This document shows, one piece after another, positions 1-11,441 of a stretch of DNA of 64,000 nt. A program made the position numbers and the translations under genes. The DNA comes from Mucilaginibacter saanensis (GTDB taxonomy: Bacteria; Bacteroidota; Bacteroidia; Sphingobacteriales; Sphingobacteriaceae): positions 124,001-188,000 of the forward strand of contig NZ_JACHBZ010000002.1 of assembly GCF_014200575.1 (NCBI RefSeq). The letters run 5' to 3'. The notes beneath the pieces are model-generated. The model ran no database searches. It had not been told where the DNA came from and saw only the letters and a list, made by a program, of their open reading frames with translations. Within the stretch, counting starts at the first letter, position 1; every line of letters begins with the position of its first letter.

Positions 1-742
1 GCTGGCACTCGGCTATGGTATTGATTCCATCATTTGGAATACTTGAGGCGTTGTTGTTATCATGCCGGAAGGCAACGAAACTATTTGATTTTTTATCATA
101 AAGATACAGCCCTTTATCTGTACCAATCCACATCCGCTGTTGGCTATCCCTGAAAATACATAATATAATCCTTGAGTGGATCTGCCCGGTTTTAAGTTCG
201 TCGGGCTTGTAAAATGTTTCTTTTTTTGTTTTAGGATCAAGTACACATATTCCTCCCATGGTACCAACCCAAAGCCTGCCACGGCCATCACCATAAATAG
301 ATTTTATATAGCTGTTTGCAAGATGTCCATTTGCGGGGCTCTCCCTGTAAGGGCGAAACAGGTCATGAGCACGGTCAAAAAAATATAATCCGCCGCCCAG
401 TGTGCCTACCCAAAACTCACCTGCTTCATCCTCATACATGCTGGTAACCTCTTTGGATCGATAACCTGATTTGTCTGCCGGGTCAAAACGATAGGGCTTA
501 TGTTCTGTGCCGTCAAACCTGTCAAGCCCATCGGCGGTTGCAAACCATAAAAAACCGTAGTGATCTTTCATAATTGCGTTTACCGTATTTGAAAGCAACC
601 CATCGTGCGATGTAATTACAGTAAATCGGATAGCCTGTCCGCGGCATTGGATAGTGCTGCCGAGCGATATCGTTAATACAATTAAAAATAATCGATTAAC
701 CATGGTTTGCTTAAGTGATAGGTTCAACATACGTAATGCCAT
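1..742 (-). CDS. Hybrid two-component sensor (HTCS), N-terminal propeller part, incomplete
   Basis: The frame is open from the left window edge to an ATG at 742, so only the N-terminal ~247 residues are present. After a hydrophobic signal segment the protein shows HTCS propeller repeats: a first blade with SHDGLLSNTVNAI and FLWFATADGLDRFDG, then blades ending FWVGTLGGGLYFFD, LWVGTMGGICVLD and MWIGTDKGLYLYD. In this family the periplasmic propeller senses an oligosaccharide and signals through a histidine kinase, receiver and AraC-type HTH in one chain. Those parts would lie to the left, outside the window. Divergence from the xylanolytic operon suggests it controls that operon; this is inference. 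An alternative ATG at 703 gives a tighter signal peptide (MVNRLFLIVL...), so the start is uncertain. Confidence 0.85.
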   Translation of the reverse strand, partial: MALRMLNLSLKQTMVNRLFLIVLTISLGSTIQCRGQAIRFTVITSHDGLLSNTVNAIMKDHYGFLWFATADGLDRFDGTEHKPYRFDPADKSGYRSKEVTSMYEDEAGEFWVGTLGGGLYFFDRAHDLFRPYRESPANGHLANSYIKSIYGDGRGRLWVGTMGGICVLDPKTKKETFYKPDELKTGQIHSRIILCIFRDSQQRMWIGTDKGLYLYDKKSNSFVAFRHDNNNASSIPNDGINTIAECQ

Positions 743-887
743 TTTTTTAATCGTAAAGTCATCCCGGTTTATGGGAAGATGAGCCTACTGATAATACATT
801 TTAGAAAACGTGCGGTTTATAATGGTACAACTTCAAGCATTTAGTGAAAATCGCACAACGTAAATCTAAAGTATATATTAATAAAAA

Positions 888-899
888 GCAATCGATTGC
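888..899. promoter_or_regulatory. LacI-type palindrome GCAATCGATTGC
   Basis: Perfect 12-base palindrome with a central CG, the shape expected of LacI-family operators. It lies between the HTCS gene and the enzyme operon. An 11/12 match stands at 22507..22518, upstream of the susC gene of the same locus. No LacI-family regulator is encoded in the window, so the binding protein is unknown. Confidence 0.45.
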
Positions 900-1111
900 G
901 TAAATAAAAAATTACTTGTCAGTGCATGCAAGCCAATTGCATAAGGGTGTAATCCCGGCTACAGGAAAGGCTGGAGTTTAAATTAATAAACAATTACGCT
1001 TTATGAAATTGTTTGCCTGATCAGCACTTTTTGGTATCCAAAAGCCACATTTTTCAACCAAAGTGTTGATTTCTTCAACATTTGTGTCACATCAGGTTCT
1101 GTTTTTCAAAA

Positions 1112-1119
1112 TACTTTTG
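1112..1119 (+). promoter_or_regulatory. Possible -7 box TACTTTTG for the xylan enzyme operon
   Basis: Exact match to the Bacteroidota -7 consensus TAnnTTTG, 25 nt before the GH43 start codon. No TTTG sits at the usual ~19-nt spacing upstream, so the assignment rests on the -7 box alone. Confidence 0.3.
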
Positions 1120-1144
1120 AAAAAGCCAATATCTAATAAATATC

Positions 1145-3106
1145 ATGTACCAATCTATCCGTTTAACAGGTCTTATCGCCCTATTCACGCTCACTGTTCT
1201 GTTTGTAAATGCACAGGCAAAAATGCCAGATTCCTCCTTGTTTTATCAAACGGTTAATACCTACACTAACCCTGTATTACCTGGCGATCACCCTGACCCC
1301 ACCTTGCTTAAGATGGGGGCTGACTTTTATCACTGTGGATCGTCTTTTCATTTTAACCCTTATCTCCCCGTTTATCACTCAACAGATCTTGTTCATTGGG
1401 AGATAATCAGCAGGGTGCTGCCATCGTCAAAAGCCGGCTGGGTTAATGACCGGCCTTCAACCGGTATCTGGCAGGGTGCCATAACCTATTTTTATGGCTC
1501 TTACTGGATATATTTTTCGGCCGGAGGGCAATGGTTTTGTAAGGCAAGTTCTCCTAAAGGCCCATGGTCTGCACCAGTACAAGTGAAAACTAATGCTGAA
1601 ACGGGCGATCTTGGTTATGATAATTCAATTTTTGTGGATGACGATGGGAAACCTTATATGGTGATAAAAAATGGTCAAAAAATTAACCGTTTGCAGGCCC
1701 TGGGTAAAGATGGGCAATTGACAGATCATGTGATCAATCTTGATTGGGTAAACGCCAGGTTACAGTATAGCTGGGCCGAGGGCCCGGTAATGTGTAAGCG
1801 AAATGGCTATTACTATTACTTCCCGGCCGGAGATGTTACAGGAGGACAATATGTTTTAAGAGGAAGAGCATTAACGGGCGATTCAACGAAATGGGAAAGG
1901 CTTGGTGACTTTTTTAAACCGATTACCGATGATAAGGTAGGTTTCCGTCGTCCTAACCACATTTCAGCTCCCGTTCAAATAGCCGATGGTACCTGGTGGA
2001 CCATTGGGCAAAGCTATGAGAAGTACGATGGCGACGATTGGTCAGGTACCGGACGCCAAACATCATTATACCCCGTGACCTGGGAGGGCGACAGGCCGTG
2101 GGGGATGGCACCAACCACCGTACCTATCCTGAAACCGGACCTGCCACGGTCAGGTATTTTATGGACGAGCGTAAAAACAGATTATTTTGACAGGAGCGAA
2201 TTAAGCCCGAATTGGCATTTTCTCACCAAAAAAGCCTCAACCTCTTATTCCCTCACCGGCCGGAAAGGGTGGATAAGGCTTGTGCCCGATTTTAACCGTA
2301 CCCACCTTGTTCAAAAAGAAACGGATCACTATTATTCGGCGGTTACAAAGGTAGATCTGCGCGCAACGAATGAAAGGGCCAGGGCCGGTATTTACCTTGC
2401 TAACGGAAACCAAACGGTGGTGGTGAAACTTTACAGCGGCTACGATAACGGAAGGAAAATTGTTTTCACAATGGATACCGCGCGCCGGAGCGCGCCGAAT
2501 ATTTTTGGAAACGTGGTTTGGCTAAAACTGGTAAGGAGTGGCCACGAGTTAGGCGGATATTATAGTGGCGACGGAAAAGTCTGGCAGTCTTTAGGCAAAC
2601 CTATTAACGCCGTTAAACTTGATAAAGCCCAGCCAAATTTTAATTCATGGGTAGGAACAAGTGTAGGTTTATTTGCAGAGGGCAAACCTGCAGACTTTGA
2701 TTGTTTTATTTGCAAAGACGGGTACTCTACCTTGGCGGCAGCAGGCTATAGTAACTACTATGGAACCGCAACTGTAAATAAAGGAGAGCTGAAAACGGTA
2801 ACAAATACATCCAGGTATGGCGGATGGTTTATGATATCTGGTGTGGAGATCGGGAGGCAATCGCCTGCTTCTGTACAGGTAGTTGCTTCCTCAAAAGGCA
2901 AAGGTAAACTTCAAATTTGGCTTGATGATCTACGGAATGGTAAACTTATAGCCACCATACCGCTAAATGCTACAGGCGTTGGCAATTATAAAACATTCAG
3001 CAAACAACTAAAAAATATTACCGGACAACATGATGTTTTCGTGCGGTACTCCGAAGGCGATCCTGAAAGCATTTTTATTAAAAGCATCAGGTTCGCTGGC
3101 AAATAA
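1145..3106 (+). CDS. Glycoside hydrolase family 43 with C-terminal CBM6 (xylosidase/arabinofuranosidase type)
   Basis: Secreted five-bladed propeller glycosidase acting on xylan side chains or xylooligosaccharides. Signal peptide at residues 1-24. The GH43 triad is visible: base Asp51 in DHPDPT, modulator Asp159 in GYDNSIFVDDDG, acid Glu212 in SWAEGPV. The catalytic domain (about 40-330) is followed by a beta-sandwich domain typical of xylosidase-type GH43 enzymes (about 350-515) and a CBM6-like domain (about 520-653, ending YSEGDPESIFIKSIRF). It is the first gene of a co-directional series with GH8, CE1, CE6, GH10 and GH95. Whether it releases xylose or arabinose cannot be told from sequence alone. 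Confidence 0.9.
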   Translation: MYQSIRLTGLIALFTLTVLFVNAQAKMPDSSLFYQTVNTYTNPVLPGDHPDPTLLKMGADFYHCGSSFHFNPYLPVYHSTDLVHWEIISRVLPSSKAGWVNDRPSTGIWQGAITYFYGSYWIYFSAGGQWFCKASSPKGPWSAPVQVKTNAETGDLGYDNSIFVDDDGKPYMVIKNGQKINRLQALGKDGQLTDHVINLDWVNARLQYSWAEGPVMCKRNGYYYYFPAGDVTGGQYVLRGRALTGDSTKWERLGDFFKPITDDKVGFRRPNHISAPVQIADGTWWTIGQSYEKYDGDDWSGTGRQTSLYPVTWEGDRPWGMAPTTVPILKPDLPRSGILWTSVKTDYFDRSELSPNWHFLTKKASTSYSLTGRKGWIRLVPDFNRTHLVQKETDHYYSAVTKVDLRATNERARAGIYLANGNQTVVVKLYSGYDNGRKIVFTMDTARRSAPNIFGNVVWLKLVRSGHELGGYYSGDGKVWQSLGKPINAVKLDKAQPNFNSWVGTSVGLFAEGKPADFDCFICKDGYSTLAAAGYSNYYGTATVNKGELKTVTNTSRYGGWFMISGVEIGRQSPASVQVVASSKGKGKLQIWLDDLRNGKLIATIPLNATGVGNYKTFSKQLKNITGQHDVFVRYSEGDPESIFIKSIRFAGK

Positions 3107-3175
3107 GATGCCTTTTAGTTATTAACCAATTAGAATAATAGTAAGTCAAGATCTTTAATAAACCACAATCTGAGT

Positions 3176-4438
3176 ATGAAAAAAATAGTGTTATTGTATG
3201 TAATAGTTGCCTTATTGCCTGCCTTGGCAAATGGGCAAAGTAAAAAAGTGCCAGTTAAAGGGTCTTTCGCTTCCGGCGTTTATCCTAAACTTTTTCAGGA
3301 AGCTGGGTATAGCAAAAGAGATATCAACACTAAAGTAGCCAAAGCTTATTATGATGTATTTGAAGGCCCCAATAAGGTTTATTTCGAAGTTGGCGATTCG
3401 ATGGCTTATGTTTCTGATGTAAAAAACCACGATGCCAGAACCGAGGGCCTTTCGTATGGGATGATGATTGCCGTACAGCTTAACAAAAAAGATGTTTTCG
3501 ACCGGATATGGCGATGGTCTAAAAAATATCTGCAACACCAGGACGGGCCGAGCACAGGATATTTTGCCTGGAGCATTAACCTCCAAACCATGAAGCATAA
3601 TTCGGAAGGTTCTGCGTCTGACGGGGAATTATACTATGTTACCGATTTGTTGTTTGCCGCCAATAGGTGGGGGAACAATACAGGCATTAACTATTATGGC
3701 GAAGCCCGAAAGGTCTTGGATGCTATGTGGAAAAAAGATGGTACAGGTAATATTCATCCGTTTATAAATCTTACAGCGAAACAAATTGCTTTTGTACCCG
3801 AAGGTAGCGGCTCCCAATGGACAGATCCTTCTTATCATTTGCCCGCGTTTTATGAAGTATGGGCGCTTTACGCGAAAGATGGCCATGAACAGTTTTACCG
3901 GGATTGTGCGGATACCGCGAGGGTATTTTTGCACCGGGCCTGCGACCCCGTTACTGGCCTAAACGCGGATAACAGCTATTTTAGTGGCAAGCCGCTTGGC
4001 TGGGGCCAGATGAAGCCTGCTTTTCGTTTCGATTCGTGGCGGGTACCGATGAATGTAGCTATGGATTATGTGTGGTTTGGGAAGGATAAAAATTGGCAGC
4101 AGGAATATGCGGGGCATATTCAAAACTTTTTACGATCAAAAGGTATAAATGATTTTCAGGATCAGTTTAACACTGATGGTACCACACCTGAGTTTATCCT
4201 CCAGGCAGGAGGTGTTAAAAAACTAAGACATTCATTAGGTTTGGTGTCTACCGCCGCAGCTGCCTCGCTTATGATAGCCGATAATACAAAATTCGATTTC
4301 GTGCGGCCTCTCTGGAATGCTAAACTCGAACCTTATGCGGATGGATATTTCGATCCTTACTATGACGGCTTATTGTATCTGTTTAGCCTGATGCATCTCA
4401 GTGGCCAATATCAGCTTATACAGCCACAAACCAATTGA
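3176..4438 (+). CDS. GH8 reducing-end xylose-releasing exo-oligoxylanase
   Basis: GH8 enzyme of the Rex type, predicted to remove xylose from the reducing end of xylooligosaccharides. Signal peptide at residues 1-21 (ALANGQ cleavage region). The (alpha/alpha)6-barrel signatures are present: general acid Glu90 in RTEGLSYGMM, Asp149 in SASDGELYY, and DPSYHLPAFYEVWA, which is typical of Rex-like members. The length of 420 residues is normal. It starts 69 bases after the GH43 gene and 32 bases before the esterase gene. Substrate assignment follows from family resemblance and the xylan context; other GH8 specificities (chitosan, cellulose, licheninase) are less likely. Confidence 0.85.
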   Translation: MKKIVLLYVIVALLPALANGQSKKVPVKGSFASGVYPKLFQEAGYSKRDINTKVAKAYYDVFEGPNKVYFEVGDSMAYVSDVKNHDARTEGLSYGMMIAVQLNKKDVFDRIWRWSKKYLQHQDGPSTGYFAWSINLQTMKHNSEGSASDGELYYVTDLLFAANRWGNNTGINYYGEARKVLDAMWKKDGTGNIHPFINLTAKQIAFVPEGSGSQWTDPSYHLPAFYEVWALYAKDGHEQFYRDCADTARVFLHRACDPVTGLNADNSYFSGKPLGWGQMKPAFRFDSWRVPMNVAMDYVWFGKDKNWQQEYAGHIQNFLRSKGINDFQDQFNTDGTTPEFILQAGGVKKLRHSLGLVSTAAAASLMIADNTKFDFVRPLWNAKLEPYADGYFDPYYDGLLYLFSLMHLSGQYQLIQPQTN

Positions 4439-4458
4439 AAGTTTTATTTACCTATTAA

Positions 4459-6444
<1,986 letters not shown>

Positions 6445-6458
6445 AATAGCATCTTAAA

Positions 6459-7313
6459 ATGAAACTGAAGTTTATAGGCCTCACATGCCTTTTATTGTTA
6501 AGCCTGAAAAGCTTTTCGCAAAACAAGAATTTTTACATATTTATCTGCTTTGGTCAATCAAACATGGAGGGCAATGCAAAAATTGAAGCCCAGGATACCA
6601 TCAATGTTGATAGCAGGCTTAGGCTGTTGCAAGCTGTTGACTGTGCTGATAAAGGCAGGATAAAAGATAACTGGTATACGGCCATACCTCCGTTGGCCCG
6701 GTGCACAACTGGTTTAACCCCAGGAGATTATTTTGGGAGAACTTTGGTGGCTAATCTTCCAAAAAAAATCCGGATCGGGATTATTAATGTGTCGGTCGCG
6801 GGCGCCAAAATTGAAGTTTTTGAAAAAGATACTTATCAATCATACGTTGCTAACGTCCCCGGCTGGATGAAGAACATAATAGCCGAGTATGGCGGAGATC
6901 CATATTCAAGGATCATCGAATTAGCAAAATTAGCACAAAAATCTGGTGTAATTAAAGGGGTTTTGCTACACCAGGGAGAATCGAACACTAATGATACACT
7001 GTGGACAAAAAAGGTAAACGGAATTTATGTTAATTTAATTAAAGATTTAAACCTGAAGGCAAAAAAGGTACCCCTGCTTGCCGGTGAGTTGGTAAATGAC
7101 GATCAGAATGGTGCCTGTGCTGTTATGAACAAAATTATTGCAACGTTGCCGCAAAAGGTTCCTAACTCGTTCGTTATTTCTTCAAAAGGGTGCACTTGTT
7201 CTCCCGATCATCTCCATTTTACAGCCGAGGGTTACAGGTTAATAGGAAAACGGTATGGCGAAACGATGCTTTCCATATTAGGTTACAAAACTACAGAACT
7301 CGTTGGTCAATAA
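6459..7313 (+). CDS. CE6-type acetylxylan esterase (SGNH hydrolase)
   Basis: Secreted SGNH/sialate-O-acetylesterase-like protein. Signal peptide at 1-20. Catalytic blocks: FGQSNMEG with nucleophile Ser34, HQGES in the middle (block III), and PDHLHFTAEGYRLIG near the C-terminus with the Asp-His pair. The length of 284 residues and these motifs match CE6 acetylxylan esterases. It begins 14 bases after the CE1 gene, so the two are very likely translated from one message and act together on acetylated xylan. Confidence 0.82.
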   Translation: MKLKFIGLTCLLLLSLKSFSQNKNFYIFICFGQSNMEGNAKIEAQDTINVDSRLRLLQAVDCADKGRIKDNWYTAIPPLARCTTGLTPGDYFGRTLVANLPKKIRIGIINVSVAGAKIEVFEKDTYQSYVANVPGWMKNIIAEYGGDPYSRIIELAKLAQKSGVIKGVLLHQGESNTNDTLWTKKVNGIYVNLIKDLNLKAKKVPLLAGELVNDDQNGACAVMNKIIATLPQKVPNSFVISSKGCTCSPDHLHFTAEGYRLIGKRYGETMLSILGYKTTELVGQ

Positions 7314-7394
7314 ATATCAGCCTGTTTAAAATTAACAACACTTGGCGGGAGATACGGAGTTAAATATTAATCAAGATAAAACTAATACCAGTTC

Positions 7395-8615
7395 ATGGAT
7401 CCTTCAACCATTTTTAAAAATATAGATAGGGGTTTGCTGCTCCTAATAATCGCGTTTATTGTTTCGTCGTTTATCCAAAATACGCCCAAAAAAGGGCCGG
7501 CATTATTTATTGCCGGAAATACAAAAGCCCACAATACCGATAAAGGTTTAAAGGATTATTATAAAAACTATTTTCCAATTGGCGTTGCAGTTAGCGCGGC
7601 TTCTTTACATGGCCCCGATTCGGCATTAATTGTTAAAGAGTTTAATAGTGTAACGCCCGAAAATGATATGAAAATGGGGCCTATCAACCCATCTGAAGGT
7701 GTATATAATTGGAAAAATGCCGACGATATTGTTGATTTTGCCGTAAGCCACCATATTAAAATACGCGGCCACAATTTATGCTGGCATAACCAGGAGGCAA
7801 TATGGATGTTTAAGGATACCAACGGAAAGCCGGTAACTAAAGAATTATTACTACAGCGTTTAAAGGACCATATTTTTACTGTTGCCGGAAGATATAAGGG
7901 GAAAATTTATGCCTGGGACGTGGTGAATGAGGCGGTTGACGATAGCGACGATACAACGCAGATATATCGTAAAAGCAATTGGTATAATATATGCAACGGA
8001 CCCGACTTTATTGAGGCGGCCTTCAAGTATGCGCATGAAGCCGATCCGCATGCCAGATTATACTATAACGATTATAACAGCGAACACCCGGTAAAAAGAG
8101 AGAAGATATTTAAGTTGTTAAAAAAATTGATTGCCGATCATGTACCCATTGATGGGGTTGGCATGCAGGCACATTGGAAGCTGAATGATCCATCGCCCGA
8201 CGAATTACGTAAAGCTTTGGATGAAGTAACCTCCTTAGGTTTAAAGGTACAATTTACGGAACTGGATATTACTATACGCTTGCCACAACCAAAACCTGCC
8301 ACTGGAGCGGCGGCTCCGGGGGCCACAATCTTGCCCACACCTGACCCTGGTTACACACCGGAGTTGGAAGCTAAACAAATAGCGCAATACAAAATGGCGT
8401 TTGATATTTTCAGACAGTATAAAAAGTTTATAACAAGCGTTACATTCTGGAATGTATCTGACAGATACAGCTGGTTGGACCAAAGAGGTGGAGGGTTAAT
8501 GGGCGGAGCGGCTGCGGCCGCTAAGGCGCCTCACCTGCTAAAAAAAGCCTATCCTTTATTGTTCGATGAAAACCGGCAACGCAAAAAGGCCTACTGGTCT
8601 GTAGTAAACTTTTAA
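7395..8615 (+). CDS. GH10 endo-1,4-beta-xylanase, membrane-anchored or secreted
   Basis: Endo-xylanase with the complete GH10 TIM-barrel signatures: TPENDMKMGPINPSEG, RGHNLCWHNQ, acid/base Glu179 in AWDVVNEAVDD, nucleophile Glu289 in VQFTELDITI, and FWNVSDRYSWLD. The N-terminus (about 13-28, LLLLIIAFIVSSF) is a hydrophobic segment without an obvious cleavage site or lipobox, so it may be an uncleaved anchor. A Pro/Ala-rich loop (about 295-318) follows the nucleophile strand. It sits in the xylan operon between CE6 and GH95 and provides the main chain-cutting activity. Confidence 0.93.
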   Translation: MDPSTIFKNIDRGLLLLIIAFIVSSFIQNTPKKGPALFIAGNTKAHNTDKGLKDYYKNYFPIGVAVSAASLHGPDSALIVKEFNSVTPENDMKMGPINPSEGVYNWKNADDIVDFAVSHHIKIRGHNLCWHNQEAIWMFKDTNGKPVTKELLLQRLKDHIFTVAGRYKGKIYAWDVVNEAVDDSDDTTQIYRKSNWYNICNGPDFIEAAFKYAHEADPHARLYYNDYNSEHPVKREKIFKLLKKLIADHVPIDGVGMQAHWKLNDPSPDELRKALDEVTSLGLKVQFTELDITIRLPQPKPATGAAAPGATILPTPDPGYTPELEAKQIAQYKMAFDIFRQYKKFITSVTFWNVSDRYSWLDQRGGGLMGGAAAAAKAPHLLKKAYPLLFDENRQRKKAYWSVVNF

Positions 8616-8712
8616 CTTGCGTTGTTTTGAAGTATGTGATCAGGCGGCAGATGTATATAACCAAATGCTAAAACAATACAGATACAAAACTATACAAACC
8701 AAATCAAGCTAA

Positions 8713-11214
8713 ATGACCGGATTGTTTAACAAAAAAGTAAGCTCTTTTTTTGTGGCATTGTTGACACTTGCATCAGTGCAAGCTCAACAAAAAAGCCACG
8801 TAGGTAAAAAATCAAATGCGTCTTATAATGATGGACGATATAAGTTATGGTATAAACAGGCAGCAAAAAACTGGAATGAAGCGTTGCCGCTTGGAAACGG
8901 TTTTATAGGGGGGATGGTGTTTGGCAACGTACAAAACGAACGCGTTCAGCTCAATGAATCAACCATTTGGGCGGGAGGCCCCAATAATACAATTGATTCT
9001 GGTGCGAGGCCGTATGTTAACCAGGTAAGGCAATTACTATCTGAAAAAAAGTATGTAGAGGCGCAGGCACTGGCCAACAGCAAACTCGGCCCAAAGGGCA
9101 ATAGCGGTATGCCTTACCAGCTTGCCGGCAATTTATATATCAGCTTTCCCGGGGCCGATACCGTTAGCAGCTATTATCGTGACCTCGACATAGCTAATGC
9201 CACGGCTACGGTAAAATATACATCAAACGGCGTTAATTATAAAAGGGAATTTTTTACATCGTTTACAAAAAATGTATTGATGATAAGACTGACAAGCGAT
9301 AAGCCAGGCATGATAAATTGTAACTTAAAACTTCAAAGTCCGCTTAAAACTTCAGTTGATATAAATAACCAAAAAGTACTGGTTTTATCAGGGCGCGGAA
9401 GTGAGCATGAAAAACAAAAAGGACGAATTGAATTTAGTGTACTTACCAGAGTTAAAAGTCCGGGCGGTACAAATGCTGTGGATACTTCGGGCATTACCAT
9501 TGCAAACGCAGATACGGCCGTAATTTATGTTTCTATTGCCACCAATTTCATAAATTATCACGATGTTTCTGCCAATTCAATAACCCGGGCGGATAGTATT
9601 TTAAAAGAGGCTTATAAGCAAAGTTTTGATGAGATGTTAAATGAGAATATCAGGTATTATCGTGCTTATTTCGATAGAGTTAAAATCAACCTTGGTATAG
9701 ATAGTGCAGCAAAGCGGCCCACAGATCTTCGGATTCAAAAATTTTCTACCAATAATGACGCTCAATTAGCCGAACTATATTTTCAATATGGTCGGTATTT
9801 ATTAATCTGTTCATCGCAACCGACATCGCAGCCGGCCAATTTACAGGGGATTTGGAATGGAGAACTTAAAGGTCCCTGGGACAGTAAGTATACGATTAAC
9901 ATCAATACCGAAATGAATTATTGGCCAAGCGAGGTAACCCGGTTGCCGGAATTAAGTACTCCGCTATTTAATATGATTAAAGACTTATCTGTTACAGGTA
10001 CGCCAACAGCAAAAATAATGTACGGGGCGCGTGGATGGGTGTTACATCATAACACAGATATCTGGCGTATAACAGGTATTGTAGACGGCGCTTTCTGGGG
10101 TTTGTGGCCCACCTCAAACGCGTGGCTGTGCCAGCACCTGTGGGAACATTACCTATATTCGGGCGATAAGAAGTTTTTAAAACAGTATTACCCTATAATT
10201 AAAGGTGCGGCTGAGTATTATATCGATGTGCTGCAAAAAGAACGCGAACATGGCTGGCTGGTAGTGTCGCCCTCAATTTCGCCCGAACATGAATATATCG
10301 ACGGAAAAAATCAGGTTTCTGTAACTGCAGGTGCTACCATGGATAATCAATTGGTTTATGGCCTGTTTACCGATGCCATCAGCGCCGCGACGGAACTGCA
10401 TATTGACAAAACATTTGCTGATAGCCTGGCCAGCTACCGCAGCCAACTACCGCCAATGCAAATTGGCAAGTATGGACAGTTACAGGAGTGGCTGGAAGAT
10501 TTTGACCGTACAGACGATCAGCATCGCCATGTATCTCATTTGTATGGCTTGTTTCCAGGCAACCAGATCTCTCCTTTTACGCAACCGCGGCTTTTTGCAG
10601 CTGTAAAAAATTCGCTTAAGTATCGTGGTGATGTATCAACCGGATGGTCCATGGCATGGAAGATTAACCTTTGGGCACGTTTACTGGATGGTAATCATGC
10701 CTACAAGCTTATTAAGGATCAAATAAAACCGGTAAGCACTAACTCCGGCGGTACTTATCCCAATTTATTTGATGCTCATCCGCCTTTTCAAATTGATGGT
10801 AATTTTGGATGCACTTCAGGCATAGCAGAAATGTTGTTACAAAGCCATGATGGCGCTATTTACCTATTGCCTGCATTGCCCGATGAATGGAAGAGTGGCA
10901 GTATATCAGGTTTGATGGCAAGAGGCGGTTTTAAAGTTGATATAAAGTGGACTAATCATAAAATCAGCAGATTGGTTATACATTCTTCGCTTGGCGGAAA
11001 TTGCCGTTTACGTGTAAATCAACAAATTATTGGCGAATTTTTAATAGCGGCAAATGGTAAAAACAAAAACCGCTTTTACAAAATTATGGATTTAAAAACC
11101 CCGATAGTTAAAAATGGGGGAGAAAACCTTAGCCCTGTTTTAGCTAAAACCTGGTTATACGATATAGCTACCCGTCCGGGTAAAACGTATACCATTATTA
11201 ACGGGTTAAATTAG
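8713..11214 (+). CDS. GH95 alpha-L-fucosidase / alpha-L-galactosidase
   Basis: Large secreted (alpha/alpha)6-barrel enzyme, 833 residues, with signal peptide 1-24. GH95 signatures: N-terminal WNEALPLGNGFIGGMVFG and LNESTIWAGGP, central NINTEMNYWPSE (the Asn pair and adjacent region), LHHNTDIWR, and C-terminal FDAHPPFQIDGNFG with the catalytic Asp. GH95 members remove alpha-L-fucose, and some xylan-locus members act on alpha-L-galactose. Given the xylan neighbourhood, alpha-L-galactosidase activity on highly decorated glucuronoarabinoxylan is a reasonable guess, while fucosidase activity on xyloglucan is the alternative. It is the last enzyme gene of the operon. Confidence 0.88.
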   Translation: MTGLFNKKVSSFFVALLTLASVQAQQKSHVGKKSNASYNDGRYKLWYKQAAKNWNEALPLGNGFIGGMVFGNVQNERVQLNESTIWAGGPNNTIDSGARPYVNQVRQLLSEKKYVEAQALANSKLGPKGNSGMPYQLAGNLYISFPGADTVSSYYRDLDIANATATVKYTSNGVNYKREFFTSFTKNVLMIRLTSDKPGMINCNLKLQSPLKTSVDINNQKVLVLSGRGSEHEKQKGRIEFSVLTRVKSPGGTNAVDTSGITIANADTAVIYVSIATNFINYHDVSANSITRADSILKEAYKQSFDEMLNENIRYYRAYFDRVKINLGIDSAAKRPTDLRIQKFSTNNDAQLAELYFQYGRYLLICSSQPTSQPANLQGIWNGELKGPWDSKYTININTEMNYWPSEVTRLPELSTPLFNMIKDLSVTGTPTAKIMYGARGWVLHHNTDIWRITGIVDGAFWGLWPTSNAWLCQHLWEHYLYSGDKKFLKQYYPIIKGAAEYYIDVLQKEREHGWLVVSPSISPEHEYIDGKNQVSVTAGATMDNQLVYGLFTDAISAATELHIDKTFADSLASYRSQLPPMQIGKYGQLQEWLEDFDRTDDQHRHVSHLYGLFPGNQISPFTQPRLFAAVKNSLKYRGDVSTGWSMAWKINLWARLLDGNHAYKLIKDQIKPVSTNSGGTYPNLFDAHPPFQIDGNFGCTSGIAEMLLQSHDGAIYLLPALPDEWKSGSISGLMARGGFKVDIKWTNHKISRLVIHSSLGGNCRLRVNQQIIGEFLIAANGKNKNRFYKIMDLKTPIVKNGGENLSPVLAKTWLYDIATRPGKTYTIINGLN

Positions 11215-11441
11215 TGCTGATAATTTGTACAAATGTTATATCAATATAAACAAACGTTGTGTTTGAAGCCGTTATCGATATTTATATTTAATAATTGTTT
11301 TTAACCGATGTTTAAACCTGCCATATTGATATTAGCTTCTGTTCGTTTTTTTTGGGGAGGGGGGACTCTGCTATGCCATCTTGTAGGTTTTTAAAGGTTT
11401 AAAGAAACAAATCCATACCGGATTTTAAAAATGAAAATATC

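Larger units (their letters stand above)
743..1144. other. Divergent promoter region between HTCS and xylan enzyme operon
   Basis: AT-rich intergenic region of about 400 bases with no credible gene. It holds the palindrome at 888..899 and a -7-like box close to the GH43 start. No clear promoter was recognised for the HTCS gene. Confidence 0.7.
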
